Assembly (NCBI GenBank): GCA_947176345.1
Contig: CAMWQI010000001.1
Coordinates: forward strand, 65,900-129,899
From: an uncultured Ruminococcus sp.
GTDB taxonomy: Bacteria; Bacillota; Clostridia; Oscillospirales; Ruminococcaceae
DNA: 64,000 nucleotides
Direction: 5' to 3'
Positions 27,086 through 36,954 of the stretch are shown piece by piece (positions within the stretch are counted from its first letter, which is position 1; every line of letters starts with the position of its first letter). Below the pieces are notes generated by a model. It saw only the letters and a program-made list of their open reading frames with translations. It had not been told where the DNA came from and searched no databases. Position numbers and translations under genes: made by a program.

Positions 27086-29857
27086 ATGTCTTTAGATTAT
27101 AATGCTACTCTTAATCTGCCTAAAACAGATTTTCCCATGCGTGGAAACCTGCCGAAAAGAGAACCGGCTGTCGTTGAAAAATGGGAAAATGACAGACTTT
27201 ACTATAAAATGATTGAAAAAAATCAGGGAAAACCGACATACATTCTGCATGATGGACCACCGTATGCAAACGGTGAAATTCATCTCGGCACAGCACTGAA
27301 CAAAACTCTTAAAGATATTATTGTTAAATATAAAAATATGAGTGGTTTCTGTTCACCATATGTTCCGGGCTGGGATACACACGGTCTTCCTATTGAATTA
27401 AAGGCTATGAAAGCAATAGGCGTTGAAAATGGTGCTATTCCGCCGGTTGAGTTAAGAAAACACTGTCACGATTTCGCCATGAAACACGTTGACAATCAGA
27501 TGAGACAATTTAAACGTCTCGGCACACTCGGCGATTATGATGACCCATATCTTACATTAAAGCCGGAATTTGAGGCACGTCAGATTGAAGTTTTCGGTGA
27601 AATGGCAAAGAGGGGCTATATGTACAAGGGACTTAAACCGGTTTACTGGTGTCCGGACTGCAACACAGCACTTGCCGAAGCAGAAATTGAATACTCCAAT
27701 GACCCTTGCCACTCTATATATGTGAAATTCAATGTTACCGACGACAAGGGAATTTTCACCGGAATGGGTCTTGATATTTCAAAAATCTATTTTGTAATCT
27801 GGACAACTACCACATGGACTATCCCCGGAAACCTTGCTATCTGTCTCGGTCCTGAATATAATTATACACTCGTTAAGAACGGCGACGAATATTATGTAAT
27901 GGCTGAAGAACTCGTAAAAACTACTATGGAGACAGCCGGCATTACTGATTATACCACACAGGGAATTTTCACAGGTGCTGAACTTGAGGGTATGAAGACT
28001 AAACACCCGCTTTATGACAGATTTTCACCGGTTATAGTCGGTGACCACGTAACTCTTGAAAGTGGTACAGGTTGTGTACACACAGCCCCCGGTTATGGTG
28101 TGGAAGACTTTGAAGTATGCAAGAAATATGACGATATAGGAATTATCGTATGTGTTGACTCTAAGGGCAGACAGACTGCTGAAGCCGGTGAGTTTGAGGG
28201 CATGGATACAGACACAGCTAACAAGGCTATTGCTAAAAAACTTGAAGAACTCAATGCACTGCTTGCAATTCAGAAAATTGTCCACCAGTATCCACACTGC
28301 TGGCGTTGTAACAGTCCTATTATCTACCGTGCTACTGAACAGTGGTTCTGTTCCGTTAACGGTTTCAGGGATGAGGCAATAAAAGCTATTGAGTCTGTAC
28401 AGTGGATTCCAGAATGGGGCGAGGACAGAATAAAAGGCATGGTTCGTGATAGAAGTGACTGGTGTATTTCCCGTCAGAGAACATGGGGTGTGCCTATTCC
28501 GATTATCTACTGTAAGGATTGTGGCAAGCCGATTGTCAACGACGATACTATAAAAGCAATAGCAGACCTGTTCCGTGCTGAAGGTTCAGACGCATGGTGG
28601 ACTAAAGATGTCAAGGAATTTATTCCCGACAGCGTAAAATGTGAGTGTGGTTGCGGAGAATTTACTAAAGAATACGACATTATGGACGTATGGTTCGATA
28701 GTGGTGTTTCACATTCTGCCGTAATGGAACAGCACAAGGGTCTTACATGGCCTGCCGATTTGTATTTAGAGGGTGCAGACCAGTATCGTGGTTGGTTTCA
28801 GTCTTCATTGCTGACATCTGTTGTTTATAAGGGTTCTGCACCGTATAAAGCCGTATGCACACACGGCTGGGTTGTTGACGGTCAAGGAAAAACCATGCAT
28901 AAATCATTAGGAAACGGCATTGACCCGAGCGAAATTACAGACCAGTATGGAGCAGATATTTTACGTCTGTGGGTAGCATCTTCCGACTATCATTCAGATA
29001 TAAGAATTTCAAAGCCGATTTTAAGCCAGTTATCCGACGCTTACAAGAAAATTAGAAATACAGCACGTTTCATACTTGGCAATCTTGGCAACGGTGAGGG
29101 CTTTAATCCTGATACCGACTGTGTATCATATGACAAACTCACGGAACTTGACAAGTGGGCTATGATGAAACTTGATGCACTCATTGACAAGGTAAACGAA
29201 GGCTATAATGCGTTTGATTTTCATATAGCATTCCATGCAATTCATAATTTCTGTGTAATTGATATGTCAAATTTCTATCTTGACATAATCAAGGATAGAC
29301 TTTACTGTGAAAAGGAAAATTCTGAGTTACGCCGTGCTGCACAGACTACAATGTATAAGATTTTAAGTGCAATTGCAAGACTTTCCGCACCTATCATCTC
29401 ATTTACAGCAGAAGAAATATGGGGCTTTATGCCACACTCTTCCGACGATGACAAGGAAAGTGTTTTCCTGAATCAGATGCCTGAAAAGTCCGGTATTGAA
29501 TTGAATAATGAGTTTGTCGAAAAGTGGAATTTCATTTATTCAACTCGTGAGGCTGTAAATAAAGTTCTTGAAGATGCAAGAAACGCAAAGACAATCGGTA
29601 AATCTCTTGAGGCACAAATTGTTATCCATGCTTCTGGAGATGACTATGAAAAGTATAATACCCTTGCAGAACAGCTTACCGAAATACTCATTGTATCGGG
29701 CGTTACTGTTGAAAAGACAGACGGTGAAACAAGCTTTGAAGTTGTAAAGGCAGAGGGCGAAAAGTGTGAGCGTTGCTGGTGCTATTCAAAGTACGTCGGC
29801 ACAAGTCACGAACACCCGACACTTTGTCAAAGATGTGTCATAGCTGTTGAAGTATAA
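27086..29857 (+). CDS. ileS: Isoleucyl-tRNA synthetase
   Basis: Class I aminoacyl-tRNA synthetase (923 aa) charging tRNA-Ile, with a CP1 editing domain that removes Val. The N-terminus (LPKTDFPMRGNLPKREP) fixes the start. The HIGH signature appears as YANGEIHLGTA, followed by GWDTHGLPIE; KMSKS appears as the variant MHKSLGN. The C-terminal zinc cluster is CERCWCYSKYVG...CQRCV. It follows divIVA and precedes lspA, a standard Gram-positive order. No T-box leader fits in the 60-base gap. Confidence 0.96.
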   Translation: MSLDYNATLNLPKTDFPMRGNLPKREPAVVEKWENDRLYYKMIEKNQGKPTYILHDGPPYANGEIHLGTALNKTLKDIIVKYKNMSGFCSPYVPGWDTHGLPIELKAMKAIGVENGAIPPVELRKHCHDFAMKHVDNQMRQFKRLGTLGDYDDPYLTLKPEFEARQIEVFGEMAKRGYMYKGLKPVYWCPDCNTALAEAEIEYSNDPCHSIYVKFNVTDDKGIFTGMGLDISKIYFVIWTTTTWTIPGNLAICLGPEYNYTLVKNGDEYYVMAEELVKTTMETAGITDYTTQGIFTGAELEGMKTKHPLYDRFSPVIVGDHVTLESGTGCVHTAPGYGVEDFEVCKKYDDIGIIVCVDSKGRQTAEAGEFEGMDTDTANKAIAKKLEELNALLAIQKIVHQYPHCWRCNSPIIYRATEQWFCSVNGFRDEAIKAIESVQWIPEWGEDRIKGMVRDRSDWCISRQRTWGVPIPIIYCKDCGKPIVNDDTIKAIADLFRAEGSDAWWTKDVKEFIPDSVKCECGCGEFTKEYDIMDVWFDSGVSHSAVMEQHKGLTWPADLYLEGADQYRGWFQSSLLTSVVYKGSAPYKAVCTHGWVVDGQGKTMHKSLGNGIDPSEITDQYGADILRLWVASSDYHSDIRISKPILSQLSDAYKKIRNTARFILGNLGNGEGFNPDTDCVSYDKLTELDKWAMMKLDALIDKVNEGYNAFDFHIAFHAIHNFCVIDMSNFYLDIIKDRLYCEKENSELRRAAQTTMYKILSAIARLSAPIISFTAEEIWGFMPHSSDDDKESVFLNQMPEKSGIELNNEFVEKWNFIYSTREAVNKVLEDARNAKTIGKSLEAQIVIHASGDDYEKYNTLAEQLTEILIVSGVTVEKTDGETSFEVVKAEGEKCERCWCYSKYVGTSHEHPTLCQRCVIAVEV

Positions 29858-29866
29858 TTATTTGTT

Positions 29867-29905
29867 ATACTGCCTGCTGTCTGAATGTCGGCGGGCAGTA
29901 TTTGT
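29867..29905 (+). terminator. Strong hairpin between ileS and lspA
   Basis: ATACTGCCTGC pairs with GCGGGCAGTAT (one G-U) and TTTGTT follows. The T run is short, so it could be a partial terminator or a processing site. Confidence 0.55.
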
Positions 29906-29920
29906 TGAAAGGAAAATTTA

Positions 29921-30418
29921 ATGGCAGTTTTTCTTGTTATAATGATAGGCATTCTTGTCGCCGTCGACCAGCTTGTAAAAAACTGGGCAGTTGATGTACT
30001 TCAGCCGGTGGGGAGCATGGATTTTATACATTTTGGTGACTTTAAAATACTTGACCTCACGTATCTTGAAAACAGAGGTGCTATTTTCGGGAGCATGGCA
30101 GGTCAACGATGGTTTCTTGTCGGATTTACTTCACTTGTTATCATTGCCGGAATAGTTTTCATGTTTGTCACCCTGAAACGTTCAAAACTGCTTAATATAG
30201 CTGTAGGACTTTTCATAGCCGGCGGAATAGGAAATTTAATTGACCGTATCCGCATGGGTTATGTTGTAGATATGTTTGAAATCAAGTTATTTGATTTTGC
30301 AATATTCAACGTTGCCGATATATGCGTTACAGTGGCATTTGTACTGCTTATAATATATACCGTATTCATTGAGCCGAAAATAGAAAAAGCACATCAGGAG
30401 GCTGAAAAAAATGCCTGA
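29921..30418 (+). CDS. lspA: Lipoprotein signal peptidase
   Basis: Integral membrane aspartyl protease (165 aa) that cuts signal peptides of diacylglyceryl-modified prolipoproteins. Four membrane segments are visible. The catalytic aspartates lie in GGIGNLIDRIRMGYVVDM and FNVADICV. Several lipoproteins in this window are its likely substrates. Its end overlaps the rluD start by 8 bases. Confidence 0.95.
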   Translation: MAVFLVIMIGILVAVDQLVKNWAVDVLQPVGSMDFIHFGDFKILDLTYLENRGAIFGSMAGQRWFLVGFTSLVIIAGIVFMFVTLKRSKLLNIAVGLFIAGGIGNLIDRIRMGYVVDMFEIKLFDFAIFNVADICVTVAFVLLIIYTVFIEPKIEKAHQEAEKNA

Positions 30419-31328
30419 AACTATTGAACTTACCGCCGGAGCTGAAAACTCCGGCAAGCGAATAGATACTTTTATTTCCGGAAATATCAATGAATTTACA
30501 CGTTCGGCGGTACAGGGACTTATTGAAAAGAATAAAGTTCTTGTAAACGGAAAACCCGTAAATAAAAATTACAAGCTGAAATCCGGCGATAATATAACAC
30601 TTGAAATTCCTGAACCGCAAATAATGGACGCTGTACCGGAAAATATTCCGCTTGAAATAGTCTATGAAGATAATGATTTATTGGTAGTCAATAAGCCTAA
30701 AGGCATGGTTGTGCATCCGGCACATGGCAACTACAACGGCACTCTCGTGAATGCCCTGTTGTATCACTGTGGGAATAGTCTTTCCGGCATAAACGGTGTT
30801 ATCCGTCCTGGAATAGTCCACCGTATAGACAAAAACACAAGCGGTCTGCTTATCGTCGCAAAGAATGACCGTTCACATCTTCATTTAGCGGAACAGATTA
30901 AGGAACATAGTTTCACCCGTGAATATGAGGCGGTGGTGACGGGTTATTTTAAAGAGACTTCCGGCACTATCGATGCACCTATAGGACGGCACAAAACAGA
31001 CCGCAAAAAAATGTGTGTCACGGCGGAAAATTCCCGTCATGCAGTAACTCATTATTCAGTTATAAAGCAGTATGGCGGTTATGCCCACATAAGACTTAGG
31101 CTTGAAACTGGACGTACTCACCAAATAAGAGTGCATCTTGCCTATACCGGACACGCTGTACTCGGCGACGACGTTTACGGCAAGCCATATAAAAATATCG
31201 ACGGTCAGTGCCTTCATGCCCGAAAAATAGGCTTTATTCACCCGACTACTAATGAATATATGGAATTTACAAGCGAATTGCCTGATTATTTCCGGAAAAT
31301 TCTTGATAAACTTGAAAAAATGGGGTGA
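30411..31328 (+). CDS. rluD: 23S rRNA pseudouridine synthase, RluD type
   Basis: RluA-family pseudouridine synthase (305 aa). An N-terminal S4 domain (RIDTFISGNINEFTRSAVQG) precedes the catalytic domain. The catalytic aspartate lies in VHRIDKNTSGLLIVAKND, and RLETGRTHQIRVHLAYTGH is also conserved. Coupled to lspA by overlap, as in Bacillus. Exact target uridines cannot be told from sequence alone. Confidence 0.93.
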   Translation: MPETIELTAGAENSGKRIDTFISGNINEFTRSAVQGLIEKNKVLVNGKPVNKNYKLKSGDNITLEIPEPQIMDAVPENIPLEIVYEDNDLLVVNKPKGMVVHPAHGNYNGTLVNALLYHCGNSLSGINGVIRPGIVHRIDKNTSGLLIVAKNDRSHLHLAEQIKEHSFTREYEAVVTGYFKETSGTIDAPIGRHKTDRKKMCVTAENSRHAVTHYSVIKQYGGYAHIRLRLETGRTHQIRVHLAYTGHAVLGDDVYGKPYKNIDGQCLHARKIGFIHPTTNEYMEFTSELPDYFRKILDKLEKMG

Positions 31329-31333
31329 GAATT

Positions 31334-32164
31334 TTGTTTGAAGATATATCAAAAATTGTCATCATGTCCGATATGGACGGCACACTTCTTAATTCTGAAA
31401 AGAAAATCACTGAAAAAGACCGTTTTGCTATAGAAAAATTTGTATCACTCGGCGGAAAGTTTACGGTATCAACAGGGCGGACTATTGAAGCTTTTGAACA
31501 GTATCGGAAAATGCTTGATTTGCGTATACCTGTTGTTCTGTATAACGGGGGAATTATATATGATTATCAGGCGGAAAAAGTTCTTTATGCTGAATATCTT
31601 CCGGACGGTTCACGCGAAATAACTGCTGAACTTCTTGACACCATGCAGTCTGCCGGTGGTGAAGTCCTGAAAATAGATAAAACTTATGTTTTCCGGAATA
31701 ATTATTATCAGCAGTATCATACTAATCTTTGCGGAATATCACCAATATATGCCGATTTGCCGGAAATTTCCGACGACGGCTGGTTAAAAGTCCTGTTTGC
31801 CATGTCACCGGACGATATACCTGTTATGGAAAAAATAATAGCTAAAAAAAATTATTCTGCTGTTGATTTTGTGAAGTCTTCTGATATTTTCATTGAGATG
31901 TTACCGCATAATATAAGTAAGGGTTCGGCGATAGCTGAATACAGAAAACTTGACGGCATGAATGAATGTAAATTTGTAGCAATAGGTGATTTTGACAATG
32001 ATATAGAAATGATACAGTCGGCGGATTTAGGTGTATGTCCGGCAAATGCGGAATATTCCGTCCGGAAAAACGCTGATATTATTCTTGAAAATACCAATGA
32101 CAACGGTGCAGTGGCTGAATTGATTGATTATATAATAAAAAAATGTAATGCTGAAAACGGTTAA
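31334..32164 (+). CDS. HAD-superfamily (Cof-like, type IIB) phosphatase
   Basis: Cytosolic phosphatase of about 276 aa. Motif I is MSDMDGTLLN, motif II STGRT, and the C-terminal motif IGDFDNDIEMIQSADLGVCPANA binds magnesium. The cap between them is the Cof type. Typical substrates are sugar phosphates or FMN; no specific substrate can be given. I prefer TTG at 31334 behind GGGGTGAG; GTG at 31325, overlapping the rluD stop, is the alternative. Confidence 0.88.
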   Translation: MFEDISKIVIMSDMDGTLLNSEKKITEKDRFAIEKFVSLGGKFTVSTGRTIEAFEQYRKMLDLRIPVVLYNGGIIYDYQAEKVLYAEYLPDGSREITAELLDTMQSAGGEVLKIDKTYVFRNNYYQQYHTNLCGISPIYADLPEISDDGWLKVLFAMSPDDIPVMEKIIAKKNYSAVDFVKSSDIFIEMLPHNISKGSAIAEYRKLDGMNECKFVAIGDFDNDIEMIQSADLGVCPANAEYSVRKNADIILENTNDNGAVAELIDYIIKKCNAENG

Positions 32165-32196
32165 AGCCGTAAAAATAAAAATATGTGGAGGTTATC

Positions 32197-33036
32197 ATGG
32201 ACACATCTATGAAAAAGGATTTGCAGAAAAAAGCTTGCAAAGTAAGAATGGGCGTTATTGAGGGTACTTATAACGCCAAATCGGGACACCCAGGTGGTTC
32301 ACTGTCAATCAGTGACACATTGACATATCTTTATTATAATAAAATGAATGTTGACCCGAAAAATCCCGAAGACCCCGACCGTGACAGACTGGTACTTTCA
32401 AAAGGTCATACAGCACCGGCATTGTATGCGGTTCTTGCAGAGAAAGACTATTTTCCAGTTGAGGAATTAAAGACTCTCCGTCATATCGGTTCAGCATTGC
32501 AGGGACACCCATGTATAAATATAAATGGTGTTGATATGTCAAGCGGTTCACTCGGACAGGGCATTTCAGTTGCTTGTGGCATGGCACTTGCCGGAAAACT
32601 CAACAACAAAACATATAAAGTATATTCAATTCTCGGCGACGGTGAAATTGAAGAGGGTCAGGTATGGGAAGCTTCTATGTTTGCCTCTCACTATAATCTT
32701 GATAATCTCGTTGCAATTGTTGACAATAACGGCTTGCAGATTGATGGTGCTATTACGGAAGTATGTTCACCTGAACCGATTACCGATAAATTTGAGGCTT
32801 TCGGTTGGCACGTCATTACAATGGACGGTCACGACTTTGACGACATAGACCGTGCATTTATAGAGGCTGAAACAGTAACTGGAAAACCGGTTGCTATTAT
32901 TCAGAAGTCCGTAAAGGGCAAAGGTGTATCTTTCATGGAAAATCAGGTTGGCTGGCACGGAAAAGCTCCGGACAAAGACCAGTATGAACAGGCTATGGCT
33001 GAACTTAATGCACAGTTGAAAGAATTGGAGGACTGA
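32197..33036 (+). CDS. Transketolase, N-terminal subunit
   Basis: Thiamine-diphosphate-binding half (279 aa) of a two-gene transketolase in the non-oxidative pentose phosphate pathway. SGHPGGSLSISD, LSKGHTAPALYA and the ThDP motif GDGEIEEGQVWEA with NN are intact. The start at 32197 follows GGAGG. The C-terminal subunit gene follows after 4 bases, so the two are made together. Such split transketolases are common in gut Clostridia. Confidence 0.94.
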   Translation: MDTSMKKDLQKKACKVRMGVIEGTYNAKSGHPGGSLSISDTLTYLYYNKMNVDPKNPEDPDRDRLVLSKGHTAPALYAVLAEKDYFPVEELKTLRHIGSALQGHPCININGVDMSSGSLGQGISVACGMALAGKLNNKTYKVYSILGDGEIEEGQVWEASMFASHYNLDNLVAIVDNNGLQIDGAITEVCSPEPITDKFEAFGWHVITMDGHDFDDIDRAFIEAETVTGKPVAIIQKSVKGKGVSFMENQVGWHGKAPDKDQYEQAMAELNAQLKELED

Positions 33037-33040
33037 TATT

Positions 33041-33988
33041 ATGGCAGATGTAATCAAAAAGGCTACCCGTGACAGTTATGGTGAAACTCTCAGGGATTTG
33101 GGTGAAGAATATAAAGATTTGGTTGTACTTGATGCAGACCTTGCCGCCGCTACAAAGACGGGCATTTTTAAAAATGCTTATCCTGAAAGATTTTTTGACT
33201 GTGGCATAGCAGAGGCAAATATGATGGGTGTTGCCGCTGGACTTGCCGCTTGTGGAAAGATACCGTTTGCAAGTACATTTGCCATGTTTGCCGCCGGAAG
33301 AGCTTTTGAAATCGTAAGAAATTCAATAGGCTATCCGCACTTGAATGTAAAAATAGGTGCTACTCATGCCGGAATTTCAGTCGGTGAGGACGGTGCAACC
33401 CATCAATGCAACGAAGATATAGCACTTATGCGTACTATTCCAGGAATGACTATTATAAATCCGTGTGACGACGTTGAGGCAAGAGCTGCTGTAAGAACTG
33501 CCATTGAGTTTAATGGACCTGTTTATATGCGTTTTGGCAGACTGGCTGTTCCAGTAATAAACGACAGGGAAACTTATAAATTTGAACTCGGCAAGGGCGT
33601 TACAATGAAAGACGGAAAAGATGTTACTATTGTAGCCACAGGACTTATGGTAAATGAGGCACTGGAGGCATCAAAAGCCCTTGAAAAAGAGGGAATTTCT
33701 GCAAGAGTTGTGAATATTCATACAATAAAACCGCTTGACAAGGAATTAATTTGCAAATGTGCAAAGGAAACAGGCATAATCGTTACAGCAGAAGAACACA
33801 GCGTTATCGGCGGACTTGGTTCAGCGGTTGCAGAAGCTGTGACTGAATGTTGTCCCGTACCGGTTGTTAAAATCGGTGTAAATGACGTTTACGGCTATTC
33901 CGGACCAGCAGTTGAGTTATTGAAGAAATTCGGTCTTTGTGCTGAAAATATTATAGAAAAGACAAAATATGCACTTACACTGAAATGA
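33041..33988 (+). CDS. Transketolase, C-terminal subunit
   Basis: Pyrimidine-binding and C-terminal domains (315 aa) of the split transketolase. VVLDADLAAATKTG, FDCGIAEANMMGVAAGLA and TFAMFAAGRAFEIVRN are conserved, and the end holds the transketolase C domain (EEHSVIGGLGSAVAEAV). It pairs with the gene 4 bases upstream. A terminator follows. Confidence 0.94.
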   Translation: MADVIKKATRDSYGETLRDLGEEYKDLVVLDADLAAATKTGIFKNAYPERFFDCGIAEANMMGVAAGLAACGKIPFASTFAMFAAGRAFEIVRNSIGYPHLNVKIGATHAGISVGEDGATHQCNEDIALMRTIPGMTIINPCDDVEARAAVRTAIEFNGPVYMRFGRLAVPVINDRETYKFELGKGVTMKDGKDVTIVATGLMVNEALEASKALEKEGISARVVNIHTIKPLDKELICKCAKETGIIVTAEEHSVIGGLGSAVAEAVTECCPVPVVKIGVNDVYGYSGPAVELLKKFGLCAENIIEKTKYALTLK

Positions 33989-33999
33989 TGAACAAAATA

Positions 34000-34029
34000 A
34001 AAACAGGTCTTGAAAGACCTGTTTTTTTA
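34000..34029 (+). terminator. Terminator of the transketolase operon
   Basis: AAACAGGTCTT-gaa-AGACCTGTTT stem followed by a T run. Confidence 0.9.
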
Positions 34030-34063
34030 ATATGTAAGCTGAATGAAAAATCTTTTAAAATAC

Positions 34064-34092
34064 TTTACATTCCGGAAAAATTATGATATAAT
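34064..34092 (+). promoter_or_regulatory. Promoter of the VanY-like gene
   Basis: TTTACA, a 17-base spacer and TATAAT, 33 bases before the start codon. Confidence 0.75.
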
Positions 34093-34124
34093 TTAGAATA
34101 TTAAAGAAAAAGGAGATAACAATT

Positions 34125-35234
34125 ATGAACAAAGGAGATAAACGACGTAAAAAAAGAAAATACAGAGTCCGTTATGACAGAGTAGCTGCCGTACTACTTG
34201 CACTGATAGTTATGATTGTTGTGATAACTTCATGTGTCAAGGGCATACTTAAAAAGGACGATTCCCCACAAGACGATACAAGCATTTCAGATACAGAAGC
34301 GCCTACAGACGCTCCGGAAATACCACCGGAAACAACTATAGAAACACCAATTACTGAAATTGTTCCGGAAATCACAACAACAACTACTACTCAAACCACA
34401 ACAACAACGACTACTACTTCCGAAACAACTACCACAACTACAGCTACCACCAAAAAACAACCAATTCCCGAAGGCTACACAGAAATTCCGCTTGATACAG
34501 AGGGAATTTACAGCGGAAATCTTATCACTGTAAATGGAAACAATATCTATCACTTCCCGGCAGAAGATATAAATATTGTGACTCTTTATGACAATATCAA
34601 AACAGAATATTACGGAGTAAGTGATTTTACGGTATGTCTTGATAAAGAAGTTGTTGAGCATCTCAATCAGCTTATGGAAGATTTTGCCGAAAATCAGCAT
34701 AATACGGATATAGTCGTTATAGGTGGTTATCGTTCAGCAGAAGACCAGAATCAGCGTTACAATAATGGAATATCAGGTGTTATTGGAGGATTTTCTGATT
34801 ATCACACCGGCAGAAGTTTTGATATGGGTGTATTCCCACAAGACGGCTCAGGTTCAGGTTACTATTCGCCGACGGGTATTTATTCATGGATTGACGAACA
34901 CGCATCAGATTACGGATTTGTTGTGCGTTATCCGGAGGGTAAGGAAGTTTTCACAAATGAACGTGCAAGAACACAAACTTACAGATATGTGGGTGTTCCG
35001 CACTCTACCTATATGAAGCAGAATAATCTTTGTCTTGAAGAGTATATTGAAAAGCTGAAATCATATACTATAAATAAACCGCTTGAAATTTCGTCGGGTA
35101 CAAACCTGTATAAAGTATATTATACAGCTTCCGAAGACGGCGTAACTACTGATGTAGGTGTACCGTTAGGCAGTGACTATGAAATTTCGGGCAACAATCA
35201 GGACGGTTTTATAGTTTCCGTCAAAGTTTATTAA
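34125..35234 (+). CDS. Membrane-anchored VanY-like (M15B) protein with incomplete active site
   Basis: Protein of 369 aa with a basic N-terminus, one membrane segment (VAAVLLALIVMIVVITSCV) and a Thr-rich spacer. The domain at about 170-310 resembles D,D-carboxypeptidases of family M15B, which trim D-Ala from wall peptides. The first zinc motif SDYHTGRSFDMG is present. The usual second motif EPWHFRYVG appears as RTQTYRYVGVPHS, so the catalytic Glu and a zinc His seem to be missing. It may bind rather than cut wall peptides, or another residue may substitute. Monocistronic with its own promoter. Confidence 0.78.
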   Translation: MNKGDKRRKKRKYRVRYDRVAAVLLALIVMIVVITSCVKGILKKDDSPQDDTSISDTEAPTDAPEIPPETTIETPITEIVPEITTTTTTQTTTTTTTTSETTTTTTATTKKQPIPEGYTEIPLDTEGIYSGNLITVNGNNIYHFPAEDINIVTLYDNIKTEYYGVSDFTVCLDKEVVEHLNQLMEDFAENQHNTDIVVIGGYRSAEDQNQRYNNGISGVIGGFSDYHTGRSFDMGVFPQDGSGSGYYSPTGIYSWIDEHASDYGFVVRYPEGKEVFTNERARTQTYRYVGVPHSTYMKQNNLCLEEYIEKLKSYTINKPLEISSGTNLYKVYYTASEDGVTTDVGVPLGSDYEISGNNQDGFIVSVKVY

Positions 35235-35246
35235 TAAGAATAAAGA

Positions 35247-35267
35247 GCCGGAGAATTTTTCTCCGGC
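35247..35267 (+). terminator. Hairpin after the VanY-like gene
   Basis: GCCGGAG and CTCCGGC form a 7-bp stem; the following ACTTTC is only weakly T-rich. Weak terminator. Confidence 0.5.
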
Positions 35268-35309
35268 ACTTTCTGGAATAATTCTGATATAAAAGGAACG
35301 GAGATAAAT

Positions 35310-36953
35310 GTGAAAAAATTAACATTCCTTGTCTGTATTATATTTACAGCGTCGCTTTTTTCTTGCGGAAACGATGACAGAGGAGACGGTTCAGGGCATA
35401 TGTATGATGTTTCTGTTTTAGGCAATCCACAAAGCCTTGACCCTCAATATGCTACTGATTCCGCATCAAATACAATTATTAAAAATCTTTATAGTGGTCT
35501 TATGACGACTGATTCGAACGGCAATATTATGTGTTGTAATGTCGAAAGTTATACTATTTCACCGGACGGTCTTGAATATACATTTACACTCCGTCAGGAC
35601 AATTACTGGTTCTTTGATAAAAATGATAATGATTTTATTGATGATGATGAATATTTTCCGGTGACGGCAAAGGACTATGTATTTGCATTTCGTCGTATTC
35701 TTGATCCGTCCATGCAATCTCCGTATGCTGATGATTTTTCATGCATAAGAAACGGAAGTAATATTATTGCCGATAAGGCACTTCCGGAGACAGCCGGAGT
35801 TATAGCCGTTGATGATTATACACTAAATATATCACTTGATTATCCGTGTGCGGAATTTTTGGGACTTCTTGCCACGAATGCTTCATGTCCGTGCAACAGG
35901 GAATTTTTCTATTCTACAAAAGGAAGATACGGACTTGACGACCGTTCCGTTATGTCAAATGGTTCATTTTTTGTACGCCAGTGGTTTTATGACCCTTATG
36001 GTGTAAATAATATTCTTTACATGAAAAAAAATTCTGTCAACAGTAATGAAGAAAATGAAATAATTCCGTCATTTTTAAGTTTCACGATTGAATCTGACGA
36101 AAACGATATAAGAAATATGTTCCGTGAGGGAAATATAGAATGTTTTACTACTGAAAATATTGACGGAATAAATAATAAAAAAAACATTATAACATCATCA
36201 TGTGCCACTACTTTAGGACTTGTATTCAATTCAGATGATAAATATTTTTCGTGTCTGAGTATGCGTAAAGCACTTGCATTTTCTATGGACAGGGGAAAAA
36301 TTCTTGACGAAAACGAAACCGATATTACTGTAGCATATGGAGTTATTCCGCCGGCTGTGAATTTGCTGGGCAGAAGTTACCGTGAACTTGTTTCAGACAA
36401 GCAGTATGAATTTTACGGCATATCGGAGGCGGAAAGATGCCTTTCTGTTGCACAAGCAGAATTAGATATTGAAGAACCGGCATATTTTGAAGATATAAAA
36501 ATACTTGTAAGTGCGGGAACTATTGATACTGATTATCTTAACAGACTGTCACAGCAGTGGTATGATGCTTTAGGCGTATATATCGGCATAGATGAAGTGA
36601 CACAGTCAGAATTTAACCGACGTATAGCGGAAAAGGATTATGGCATAGCACTTTATCCGCTGAAAGCAAAATATAACAGCGGATTGTCTGTTATTGAACA
36701 GTTTGACGGAAATGAATGTCTTGAATATTCTGTAAACGGAAAAAAACTCAAAGACGAAATCCAAAAATGTTCCGATGTTTCGGAGCTGGTTGAATGTTAC
36801 TGCAAACAGGAAAGCCAGATACTTGACGGCTATGGTTTTGTGCCGGTTTTCTATAAAAATTCATATCTTGTCATGAGTAATGACAATGAAGATATTTTTT
36901 ATGATGCATTTACGGGAGCGGTAGACTTCCGGATTGCCAAGAATTACAGTTAA
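35310..36953 (+). CDS. Peptide/oligopeptide-binding lipoprotein (SBP family 5), orphan
   Basis: Solute-binding lipoprotein (547 aa) of the OppA/DppA fold. A lipobox (SLFSCGN) follows the signal peptide. LGNPQSLDPQYATDSASNTII and the internal motif TAKDYVFAFRRILDP are family hallmarks. An insert DKNDNDFIDDDE at about residues 108-119 matches an EF-hand calcium loop. No permease or ATPase gene is next to it, so it may serve a transporter elsewhere or act as a sensor. The start is GTG at 35310. It converges on an AraC regulator. Confidence 0.9.
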   Translation: MKKLTFLVCIIFTASLFSCGNDDRGDGSGHMYDVSVLGNPQSLDPQYATDSASNTIIKNLYSGLMTTDSNGNIMCCNVESYTISPDGLEYTFTLRQDNYWFFDKNDNDFIDDDEYFPVTAKDYVFAFRRILDPSMQSPYADDFSCIRNGSNIIADKALPETAGVIAVDDYTLNISLDYPCAEFLGLLATNASCPCNREFFYSTKGRYGLDDRSVMSNGSFFVRQWFYDPYGVNNILYMKKNSVNSNEENEIIPSFLSFTIESDENDIRNMFREGNIECFTTENIDGINNKKNIITSSCATTLGLVFNSDDKYFSCLSMRKALAFSMDRGKILDENETDITVAYGVIPPAVNLLGRSYRELVSDKQYEFYGISEAERCLSVAQAELDIEEPAYFEDIKILVSAGTIDTDYLNRLSQQWYDALGVYIGIDEVTQSEFNRRIAEKDYGIALYPLKAKYNSGLSVIEQFDGNECLEYSVNGKKLKDEIQKCSDVSELVECYCKQESQILDGYGFVPVFYKNSYLVMSNDNEDIFYDAFTGAVDFRIAKNYS

Positions 36954-36954
36954 A

